Assembly (NCBI GenBank): GCA_030374765.1
Contig: JARGXX010000121.1
Span: 248,001 to 312,000, forward strand
From: Agarophyton chilense
Taxonomy: Eukaryota > Rhodophyta > Florideophyceae > Gracilariales > Gracilariaceae
DNA: 64,000 nucleotides
Reading direction: 5' to 3'
Shown: in pieces, positions 45,201-52,229 of the stretch
Layout of the letters: each line of letters starts with the position of its first letter
Numbering within the stretch: position 1 is the first letter of the stretch
Position numbers and translations under genes: made by a program
Notes under the pieces: generated by a model
Database searches by the model: none
Told to the model about the DNA's origin: nothing
The model's input: only the letters and a program-made list of their open reading frames with translations

Positions 45201-46183
45201 TCCCGCGGGATGCGGCGGTCAATCCGACCGCCACGCAACCCCGAAAGGGGAACCGAGGCGCTCGAAGACCCGAAGCCGGGAAGCGAGACCCTACGGTCGC
45301 TCCGCATCGCATGGAAGCAACTAAGGGCTCCCCGCACATTCGCGGTCGCACACCGAGCGTTTCGGTCGATACCGGTACTCCGGCGGGCGCTGCGCAAGCA
45401 GGTCTAGCGAGCCACTCCGTTGAGAAGGGTACGAACCCCATGGGGGAAAAGGGGCGCGACAACAAGTCGAAAACCGCCTCCCTTGCCGAACAATTGGAGC
45501 CAACCGTCCGCGACAGCCCGACCACCCGTCCTCAAGGTCACGGGACCCGGGCGGAAGATCGGACCAATGGGCACCCGGCATCCCGGTCATTGGCTGACAG
45601 TCACCCCGCGGAGGCGGACCGCCGGGACGGTGAACCACTCACCGCCCGCGGCGCACTGCACGGCGGAAACTGCCCACCAATGGGAACGCTGCATGCCGCA
45701 AATCAAGCGGAGGCCTCCGGCGAAGCGTCACCAAGACGGAAGGATCCCCGCAAACTCGCGGTAAGAGCGGACTTCAGGGAAGCCCCTACCGCCCAGCGGG
45801 AACACAACCCGGCCGCGCCGGCAACTTCCGCGAAGCGGTACGGCAGCCCCGGCAACCCGGCAACAACCGCAGAGCGGAATGACAAACCGGGTGACCCGGA
45901 ACATGCGACGACGAGCCCAGCACTACGCGGCGCTGAGGCTCGGGTCACCACCACCCGGCAAGGCCGGCAAGTTTACGTGCAGGAGTACGTCCTCGACCGA
46001 ATCGTCGGACATAGCTACGATGGGCACGGGGTGCTCCAGTACCAGACCCGCTGGTACGGATACGGGCCGGAGTGGGACACCCCGGAGCCCATCGAGCACC
46101 TCCCGCGCTCTGCGGTAATGCGATACCACCGCCTTGCGGGGACCGCACTCCCAGCCACGCTGGTAAACGCCCAAGAGGGATAA
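42251..46183 (+). CDS. Pol of E3 (PR, RT, RNase H, chromodomain)
   Basis: About 1310 residues are open. Protease (VLDTGAGPNFIVES) is near 42.46 kb. RT (43.5-44.1 kb) has FCVDYRRLNAV, LDANWGYWKVPV and VYLDDIIVFS. RNase H (44.35-44.7 kb) has IDTDASDHQLGC, SEKECLAVAWAL and HTDHASLRWLL. A Pro/Thr/Arg/Gly-rich, low-complexity region of about 400 residues follows. The C-terminal chromodomain (46.0-46.13 kb) has YQTRWYGYGPEWDTPEPIEHLP. The integrase zinc finger and catalytic core seen in E2 are not recognised here, so the copy is probably not self-sufficient, although its frame looks intact. Confidence 0.9.
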   Translation: MPRSPVKILTRKDTADADSKHLGVLRRPWIRIRNNRIPDRVLVMAKHNYKVYADLGLHTQFMVRHLTVLDTGAGPNFIVESVLPPPLRSLIRSETVPDVSDANNNPLKTAGVIDLVVRLGRMVVKLTFIVGRSLAAPVILGGDYCDRFVDAIRPRLKQVELEDGSTVPIVRQPLKRASRKHVPLPAAQKPTPANRESTKLRVASSVTIPPESQVMVSVNSRQHGLRVVQPLPSLYEKFQLTVANGIVQVTPNSPFRVLVANLGKAPQTLAKNQVIGSVTPHPLAMLPTKVTAAEVLGITPSTEDGLSVSGAETSGEAQQLALDKTVKTDAFPTSSVPRPDTRSQPTSYDKIDPIKALEYLGLSHVPVSHRDSLRGMLHEFTTMWDGSLGEINTTEHRIDLLPDARPVAQPPYRAGPKAREEEEFQVDKMLRAGVIEPAQSTWASPVVLALKADGTWRFCVDYRRLNAVTVRDTYPIPRMDECIDSLGDATVFTALDANWGYWKVPVREEDRDKTTFVCHSGSYRFKRMPFGLTNAPATFQRAIDILMSRFKWRTCLVYLDDIIVFSRNLDDHLTHVRDVMTVLRDAGITLKLRKCEFFTDTVKYLGHVIRPGRLMIEQVPIKSLCEAKEPRTQTELRFFLGLVNVYRRFIPSFSDIAAPLNALLRKGQPQKLASFTTDQSESFRSLIKAVTTAPILSLPKPALLYSIDTDASDHQLGCSLFQTTPEGERKPIGYWSRTLNVHERNYSVSEKECLAVAWALSTLRPYLMGVHFTVHTDHASLRWLLNIADPSGHLMRWRLRLAEFDFEVVYKKGVQNTQADALSRLPTTGEALADPVVDEMPCFTLERETPTESDWPETGEDTMEMDELLAARENETPVPVAPWLRSPAVVPHPSRGLSDIPTLSEPPAMPETPGPRGQLSLRAPHSGIYTRHAVSPPSSVAPSKEGEGIRSIAEASPSQRKFNRTPRARPPSGHPASSPDVTPLPRDAAVNPTATQPRKGNRGARRPEAGKRDPTVAPHRMEATKGSPHIRGRTPSVSVDTGTPAGAAQAGLASHSVEKGTNPMGEKGRDNKSKTASLAEQLEPTVRDSPTTRPQGHGTRAEDRTNGHPASRSLADSHPAEADRRDGEPLTARGALHGGNCPPMGTLHAANQAEASGEASPRRKDPRKLAVRADFREAPTAQREHNPAAPATSAKRYGSPGNPATTAERNDKPGDPEHATTSPALRGAEARVTTTRQGRQVYVQEYVLDRIVGHSYDGHGVLQYQTRWYGYGPEWDTPEPIEHLPRSAVMRYHRLAGTALPATLVNAQEG

Positions 46184-46515
46184 ACCGTGAACACGGAATG
46201 GAATGGCTGATGGCGCCACGCGCCATCTCCGTCCATGCCCCAACGCGGGGAAGGAAGCAACCGCTCACGCTATCCCAACCTCGTTCGTGGTCGTGCCAGT
46301 TACCTGGTCCGCGCGCGAAGCGCCCACCGTTAAACACGGGACTCCCAGCTAGGCTGGTTCCCTGCAACGCTGGAGCCCCGGTTGAAGGCCGGTACCCCGG
46401 AAAGAAAGAAGTGGACTTGGGAAAGAGCGTCGGAAAGGCGACCCTCTTCTTTTGTTTCTCACTACTGGCAAGGGCGCCTTAGGGGCGCCGCCCTAAATTC
46501 TACCGGAAGCTCCGG
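46184..46515. other. Spacer between convergent pol and antisense frame of E3
   Basis: This is about 330 bp between two convergent frames. It contains GC-rich short stems and no gene. A termination region for one or both transcripts would be expected here, but no clear signal is visible. Confidence 0.5.
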
Positions 46516-48291
46516 TCATTCCTCCGCACGAGGTGGACCCCCGCCCAGGCGGTTGGCTAAGGTATCCCGCATGGCGGCCACATCACCCGAGATCTCGGAA
46601 GGGCGAAGCCCCACCTCCCGAAGGAAGCGCGCGATGACCTCGCCCCGCTCCGCGCCAGCGACGGTTGCGGGCGGGCCCGCCACCGATGGAGTCGGATAGG
46701 AATCCGTTCGCACGGCATCAGCAGCCCCGGATGGAGCCGCACCACCGTATTCAACGGACTCCTCACCGGCCTCGCCGGACCCGTCATCCTCCATCGGAGC
46801 GTAACCCGGATCCTCCGCTTCGTTGTCGACCATCGGGTCACCATCTGCATAGTCGCGGTAATAGTCCCTCGAGTCGACATACCCTCGCGGGTGGTCGGCC
46901 GGGACTTCACGCAGCGCATGCCGGTTGGCTTCCGATTCCTCGCGGCTGATCTCGTGGTACTCCCAGGGGTCGAAGTAGACGAAATCCCCCGCTAGCGCGG
47001 TATTCCTCCCGAGTCCGGGGCCAGACCCGCGACGCGGTTGAATGCGTTGGGAGTTCTCCAGCGGGACCTCATCCCACTGGACCCCCTCCACAAAGTCGAG
47101 GAGGCCCAGAATCTCTTCTTCGTTCGCCTCGCCCCCGAGGGGGATGCGCATGTCCAAACGACGGATCGCAGCCCGCACACGCGGTGGCACGTACCACAAT
47201 CGGTATTGGTCGTACGCCTCAGCGAGGATAAAAGCCGTAGTGCGGACGGCCCATTCGCTTACCACGACGGACCACCACCCCGACTGGGGATCTTTCAAGA
47301 ACGACGACCCTACATAGGTGAATACTGGGGGCAGCTCAACGAAGCAACCCCAGCACGCCTCCAAGGAGGACCACCAGTCTGGGAGACTGACGTACCGACC
47401 ACGTCGGTGAGCAGGCGCGATGCGCTCAATCTCCGTGTTCTGGTACGGTAGGAAATACCCGGTCCGGGCCCGCCAACGCCGCTCATCGCGGATGAAGTTC
47501 TGAAGGAAGTTCGAGCGCGACTGCCGCGGTTGGTAGCGGAACTCTGCCCGAAGAATCGGTCGTGCCCAGCAAAGGGCTTCTTGCCGAGCGATCGGTGTGC
47601 CCCTCCAAGCGAGGGTTTCCAATCCGTTAAGACGGTCACAGTACGACATTTCCCGGCGAGTGCGGTAAAGGTGGACGTCGAATTCGATCCCTGGCGGTAT
47701 CGGGAACTCGAAAGGCGCCCGATGGTGCCTGAGATAAGCGATCCGCACAAGCGCGGCCTGAGCCTCCGCAGAGGATTCACCGCGTCGGCAGAGTATGTGG
47801 TGTACCGGGATGGCGATACGATTACGCCAATCCCAGGACAGGGTCACCACGCCGGGCAGGTCGCCCGGGAGCATCTCCGAGTTATCGGTGTAGGAGTAGA
47901 TCAAATCCTCGTCGCGGCCAGCCAATGGGTGAAACCAAGGCGCATACCGCAACCTCGCGGAGCCATGCCGAGTTCTCGGATTCGCACCCACAAGGGCGTC
48001 GTAGGTCGGCCACTGCGGTAGGTCCGCCTGTCCGCGAAAGCGGGCGCCAATACGGCGGTCTTCGTACGTGAGGTTGGTAATATCCCCAGGGTGGGGCGCA
48101 GACCGGAAACCGGTGGAACCGCCAAGGGCAGGAGTCGCGGATGTGTTATGACGGTCGGGGTTGGACATGGTGCGTGTTGGTGTGCTGTTGTTGGAATCGG
48201 ATGCGGGGAGCGTGCGTGGGATCCTTGGTGAAGGTGTGTTGGTTTCCGGAGACCCGGTGTCGGACGCGCTCTTATCATGACGAGCTGCCAT
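46516..48291 (-). CDS. Antisense accessory protein of E3, unknown function
   Basis: From the ATG at 48291 (48 bp from the 3' LTR edge) 591 residues are open. The frame also continues open into the LTR for 58 codons. Conserved blocks, numbered from this ATG, are YAPWFHPLAG (116-125), ILRAEFRY (246-253), YFLPYQNTEIER (279-290), RRGRYVSLPDWWSSLE (296-311), GCFVELPPVFTY (315-326), SVVVSEWAVR (341-350), YDQYRLWYVPPR (360-371) and FVYFDPWEYHEIS (437-449). A DPMVDNE acidic block and a C-terminal FLREVGL...SGDVAAMRD segment follow. All match E2 in order. The head is Ser/Thr/Pro/Asn rich. There is no known domain, signal peptide or membrane segment. Confidence 0.78.
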   Translation of the reverse strand: MAARHDKSASDTGSPETNTPSPRIPRTLPASDSNNSTPTRTMSNPDRHNTSATPALGGSTGFRSAPHPGDITNLTYEDRRIGARFRGQADLPQWPTYDALVGANPRTRHGSARLRYAPWFHPLAGRDEDLIYSYTDNSEMLPGDLPGVVTLSWDWRNRIAIPVHHILCRRGESSAEAQAALVRIAYLRHHRAPFEFPIPPGIEFDVHLYRTRREMSYCDRLNGLETLAWRGTPIARQEALCWARPILRAEFRYQPRQSRSNFLQNFIRDERRWRARTGYFLPYQNTEIERIAPAHRRGRYVSLPDWWSSLEACWGCFVELPPVFTYVGSSFLKDPQSGWWSVVVSEWAVRTTAFILAEAYDQYRLWYVPPRVRAAIRRLDMRIPLGGEANEEEILGLLDFVEGVQWDEVPLENSQRIQPRRGSGPGLGRNTALAGDFVYFDPWEYHEISREESEANRHALREVPADHPRGYVDSRDYYRDYADGDPMVDNEAEDPGYAPMEDDGSGEAGEESVEYGGAAPSGAADAVRTDSYPTPSVAGPPATVAGAERGEVIARFLREVGLRPSEISGDVAAMRDTLANRLGGGPPRAEE

Positions 48292-48323
48292 GCCGACTTC
48301 CTCTTCGAGGTGTTCGCCCTGTC

Positions 48324-48338
48324 TTAAGGGGGGGGATA
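48324..48338 (+). promoter_or_regulatory. Polypurine tract of E3
   Basis: AAGGGGGGGGATA directly precedes the 3' LTR. Read antisense it is a C-rich tract in the 5' leader of the antisense frame. Confidence 0.7.
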
Positions 48339-49202
48339 TGAAGAGCAACGTCCTCCAGGGAGGTTTTTGGGGACTTAAGTTTTTTCCGGAGCCTCCGGCG
48401 TGCAACCTCGTTATGAGTAGGAGTAGTCCGCTTTCACGGCGACACCCGGAACGCCGGTGATGCACCGGCGGGACCAGGTGCCATACACGTGGCCGCAGCG
48501 CCCGCGCGACACGTGGCCGCCAGATTGGCCCCTTTTGTTAGACCGACATTTAGCTATTTAGGATAGACTTTATTTATTGTATTCTACGGTGACTACAGTA
48601 CTTAGGCCGCCGGCCTCGCGGCCGCCGGTCCAGTAAAGTCTCCCCAACAAGGGTGATCTTGGTCTTCCAGATCTTGGCTCTGGGTCGAACCGCCTGCGCG
48701 GATATACAACTCCTTACGGAGGGATTTCCTGTGGTGCACGGCTTCCCAACCCCCTTGGACGTTCAAGAAGCCTTCGTGTGTTGGGTATCTATTCCCACTT
48801 TCGTGATTCCGCCCGTGTATACGGTTTGCTACACCCGGCAGTGCTGGCTATTCCCGAGTCCTCTCTTGCGACTCGTGGTCAACCTCGCCCTCTTGCCTCC
48901 GTTCCCATTTCCTTCCCATTTCCTCCCCTTCATTGGGTAATTCCCGCTCTTGCGGCTCGCACTGACACCTGTCGTGCTCGCCACTCTCGTGGGTTTTGCC
49001 TCCTCAGAGGAAACGCAAGCACCACTTCAGCGGATATTCTCGGCTTCTTTCAGCCTCCCTGCGCCCGTCGCGACGGTTCGGCTCCGGCTTACACCCGGCA
49101 TTGCGCGCCGATCCCTGGAAGGGCTCTACTGCGCCGGTTACCTCGTGAGAGGAAGATCCGGACGTCTTCGTGGGTTTCCCCCCTTGTTGGCATTGTCCTA
49201 CA
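48339..49202 (+). repeat. 3' LTR of E3
   Basis: This 864-bp partner of 39123-39986 is followed by the target duplication AATCT. Confidence 0.95.
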
Positions 49203-49356
49203 AATCTGTCCGACCCTCTGACAAAGAAAGACAGTAGTCTCACGGACGCCCTGCAACTGACACTCTTCATCGGTCGACTATCCATCGACCTAGACAGTGT
49301 CTCGGAAAAAAAAAGTTCAGAGAAGAACTTCGGCTGAAAGGGGAGGAATATTAATA
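49203..49356 (+). pseudogene. Copia-like C-terminus and polypurine region after E3
   Basis: The copia reading resumes after the E3 duplication with SDPLTKKDSS, the conserved LTK end of copia RNase H. A purine tract AAAGGGGAGGAA lies just before the 3' LTR. Confidence 0.75.
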
Positions 49357-49643
49357 TGACGACCGGTCATATTTGAATGGCTTTGTAATTCTTGTTGTCG
49401 GGCTGTTTAATGATGCAACCTTCTGCTTGTCTTACTATTTTACATGGCACCCGTTTATGTCTCTCGGGTGCTGTAGTTTGTATCTCTATGTTTCGTATGT
49501 ATTGTTGTTTGCTACTTAAGGTCCATCCGAGTCTTGATTGTAAAACCACGGGATAATGCGCTCTCGTGCTTGTGTGTACATTGTTCTACACCTTGTTTGT
49601 GTTATCGACGTGTATCGATTTCAGGTTACAGCCCAACTATTCT
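49357..49643 (+). repeat. 3' LTR of the copia-like element
   Basis: This is about 97% identical by eye to 21605-21891. Confidence 0.85.
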
Positions 49644-49760
49644 TAATATTCTGCATTTCAATAAGGCGGCTATTAGCCTCTTTCTCAGAGTCAGAATCCG
49701 GAGCGGACTGGGACTCGTTGTCACTTAAAGATTCACCCTCTTTTCCACGCGTCACGCGTT
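49644..49760 (-). pseudogene. Second fragment of the decayed reading region at the copia target
   Basis: On the minus strand this reads an acidic, Ser-rich segment (RVTRGKEGESLSDNESQSAP, then DSDSEKEANSRLIEMQ). Its composition matches the acidic stretch on the other side of the copia element. It is short and broken; the product is unknown. Confidence 0.4.
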
Positions 49761-50689
49761 AAAACGCCCTCAAGGTTTTTGATCCAAGACGGTTACAACT
49801 CGAGTACTCGCTACTCCCTTAGAAAACCCCTCTTTTGACGCACTCCCTCGAACACTCAGTGGGTATGTTTTATCTTCAATGCAATGGAATGAGACGTTCG
49901 TATCCCCCTCTTTAGGGATCCCGGAATCTCATTGTTAATTACACGAAGGAGAGAATTGTTGCTCTGTGACTTTTCTCCAAGGTAAGCCGAAAGCCTATTA
50001 ATGTTCTCAAAAAATTGAAAGAAGTCGCAAAAATTCTGAAAAACATACCAACGTTATAGGGATCACTAACCTACGGAGGATTGATCAGGTTCCTCTCCAA
50101 CAGAGATCTCTATTTGAATTACTCGGTCAGCCAGCTTACGGTGCTCAGTCGACACCACGAGGAGGTGAAGTAAAGCTGAAGTCGAACAAACGCAGAGGCG
50201 TCAATTTTTCTTCATGTATTACGAAATAATTATCTCTTCGCGAAGGCTCTGGATTAAACAATAAAAGTTGCGGTCGTACCGATGATGATATATTTGATAA
50301 ATTATAAAAGAATAGAGTGAATATGATGTTGTGTACAGGTTTTGGACGATTGTTCGTTATCTTTGAGGTTGACCCCAGAGAAGAAAAAGTGCTGACAACA
50401 TCTAGGAAGAAAATTTTAAGGAAATTGACAAAGTTTACGAAAACTATCGATGATGTAAATTTGGCCTAATATGGGGCCAGTGGTCGTAGACACCAGCGCT
50501 ATGGTAGCGAGAAAAGAACCACGTTTCGGGGGATTCGTATATTCGTGAATAGTGTGGGTCGCGGAACGTGTGGAATGTTCCGGCACTGCTGTAACACACG
50601 TGTAGGATGTGCCAGCAGCGCCGGGAGTTCCTACATCTTTGTTGACGCCGACGTTGCAGTGGTATTCTGGTGATGTCAGGCGTAGTTGT
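49761..50689. other. Intergenic, no gene recognised
   Basis: No convincing coding frame or RNA is seen. The 49.95-50.48 kb part is AT-rich host-like sequence. Confidence 0.5.
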
Positions 50690-50850
50690 TACATTTTAAT
50701 TGGTTAGTGTGCTGCTGTACTGGCTTCTAGAAGCCAATAGAGTAACCTAGAAGCACACCGTAGTAATAAGTGAGTATCAATGCGTTGCAGCCCATTCTGT
50801 GGGTTCTAGATCTCTATAAAAGGGCCTCTGAAGTCTCCGAACACCATCTC
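50690..50850 (+). promoter_or_regulatory. Promoter-like block: CCAAT, 14-bp palindrome (HSE-like), TATA
   Basis: The perfect palindrome GGCTTCTAGAAGCC (50722-50735) contains the inverted TTC/GAA arrangement of heat-shock elements and overlaps CCAAT (50733-50737). An inverted CCAAT (ATTGG) lies at about 50697-50701. A TATA box TATAAAAG is at 50815-50822. This is the layout of a regulated polymerase II promoter or an LTR U3. No protein start is obvious downstream. Confidence 0.55.
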
Positions 50851-50926
50851 GGACGACCTCAAGCCAACAAACACCCAATTCAACTATTTCCTTTGGCTTC
50901 GAGCCCTTCAACTATAACAAAAGGTG

Positions 50927-51062
50927 AGGCGTTTGCCGCCTAGGGTCCAGTGAGGCGCTTGCCGCTGGAGGAGCAACCCTATAATTATCTAAAATCGGTG
51001 AGGCGTTTGCCGCCGTATAGAGGACCAGTGAGGCGTTTGCCGCTGGAAGGTGCACCCTCTAT
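50927..51062 (+). repeat. Four-copy GC hairpin repeat forming two covarying stem-loops
   Basis: The core GTGAGGCG(T/C)TTGCCGC occurs four times. Copies 2 and 4 sit in larger folds. In the first, TAGGGT (50941-50946) pairs with ACCCTA (50976-50981); in the second, ATAGAGG (51017-51023) pairs with CCTCTAT (51056-51062). Both have inner CCAG/CTGG and GGC/GCC stems. The outer stems differ in sequence but stay paired. Copies 1 and 3 form simple AGGCG/CGCCT or GGCG/CGCC stems. This suggests a structured transcript downstream of the TATA box. Confidence 0.65.
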
Positions 51063-52229
51063 CAGCCCACTGTACCGGTTGAAGCGCCTTTGGCGTGGAC
51101 GGGAGACGGCTTGTGTGTACCAAAGGTACTGCGTCTGGCAAGGGGTCCCCCACAGAGTGAAAAGCCTGTGTCGGTCGGTAAGACCTGGAGGATTCCTGGG
51201 ATTCAGTACTGGACGGGAAGCTGCCGCAAGTGGTGCCGCGTAACCTTTCCTGCAAAAGGCCAGCTTGGGAATAGAGTGAAAGCATATCCTGCTGTTATTA
51301 GCTCTCCTCGGGAAGCCTTGTAAGGACTGTACACACCTGCTTCTGGTTAACGCAGAAGTGGGAAGGCAGCAGAAATCGTTTCACATCCGAAGTGTCTTAT
51401 CGGAAGTCGGGAGTCTGATTCCTAGTGACCATTGACATAAGTCTTTCGTTGCGTATCGTCCTAAGAAGATTTTGGAGAATTATCGCTAGGTTGAGCTTCG
51501 TTCTCCCCTTGTTATTTTATCTATTTTTATCTGACGGGTTGAGTATTCTCCCTGTCTTGCCGTTCTACTTATCTCTTTGCGAAACCGAACTACACTTATC
51601 TGTACGGGCCTTTTTTTGGCTACGAGGGACTCCCATTTACATTGACTTTTACTGTCAAGTTGGCCCACCGCGTCACACTCCCAAGATGGCGCCCACAAAT
51701 AGCACTACATATCTCCCGCAGGAACGCGGTGATATTCCATGATGATGGTTGGGTCATGGGAAATAGTTTTCATGAGATCTGCCCAGCTCACGAATCTTGG
51801 TACCAAATTTTCGTTCATTTTTCGTGTGACTGCTGATGCTGTGAAACGTGGATTACCTGGGTACAATATTTTCACCAAACTTTCACTTGCTACAATTCTC
51901 TATTATTGGCATCATACATTGTTTTGTTTAGGGGTACTATAAGGTGATCAATCACCCAGAGTCACAACGGCTCATCTAAATACACGGTTCTCCTTCAAAA
52001 CACCGATACATAGCTTCACGGTTGTATCATCAGATTCGGGGCAATCACAGGAAAAAAAAGCATTTCTATGTTGTTGATTAACTCTTACCGGTTCACAGCA
52101 GGACAGCGGTGGGCCAAAGCTGTGACCAAACCGATGAGAGACAAGTCTAAAGTCCAGGTGGGTGTGCGTTCGTTTGCACGCAATGCTGCGTATACTACGA
52201 AACAGAAACTCAAGCTCACATAAAACTTC
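51063..52229. other. Intergenic, no gene recognised
   Basis: The stretch holds a CTTCTG/CAGAAG stem near 51.34 kb and short open frames without recognisable protein features. The right part should include the 3' untranslated region of the glycosyltransferase gene. Confidence 0.45.

Larger units (their letters stand above)
39123..49202 (+). mobile_element. Ty3/gypsy chromodomain retrotransposon E3 with antisense accessory frame
   Basis: This element has 864-bp LTRs (39123-39986 and 48339-49202) and target duplication AATCT (39118-39122 and 49203-49207). Its primer binding site is at 39990-40007 and its purine tract at about 48324-48338. Gag (40110-42188), pol (42.25-46.18 kb) and the antisense frame (46516-48291) are each open over their full visible length. 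An integrase catalytic core is not recognised in pol, though RT, RNase H and the chromodomain are. The LTRs differ at about 9 positions by eye (about 1%), making this the youngest looking element. It lies in the copia-like element, 97 bp from E2. Confidence 0.93.
21605..49643 (+). mobile_element. Ty1/copia-type retrotransposon interrupted by a solo LTR, E2 and E3
   Basis: This is a plus-strand copia-like fossil. LTRs of about 287 bp lie at 21605-21891 and 49357-49643. A primer binding site at 21894-21910 is complementary to the anticodon arm of initiator tRNA-Met. Order is gag knuckle, integrase, then RT and RNase H, which is the copia order. Three younger insertions split it at 24297, 27295 and 39123, and its reading resumes on the far side of each. 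A 5-bp duplication TAATA (21600-21604, 49644-49648) is possible but sits in AT-rich sequence. The LTRs differ by about 3% by eye. RT has IADD at the catalytic box. The style resembles the PyRE/GalEa lineages (inference). It is broken. Confidence 0.88.

Noticed and set aside
46516-48291. Envelope-like protein hypothesis for the antisense frames
   Set aside because: No signal peptide, fusion-like hydrophobic stretch, transmembrane anchor or furin-like site is visible, and the frame runs opposite to gag-pol.
50927-51062. Possible CRISPR-like repeat array
   Set aside because: Only four short copies with unequal spacing, in a eukaryotic context, and without associated proteins; structured RNA explains it better.
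51425-51742. 105-residue hydrophobic frame downstream of the hairpin repeats
   Set aside because: No homologous motif, no good context and AT-rich T-run composition; treated as chance.
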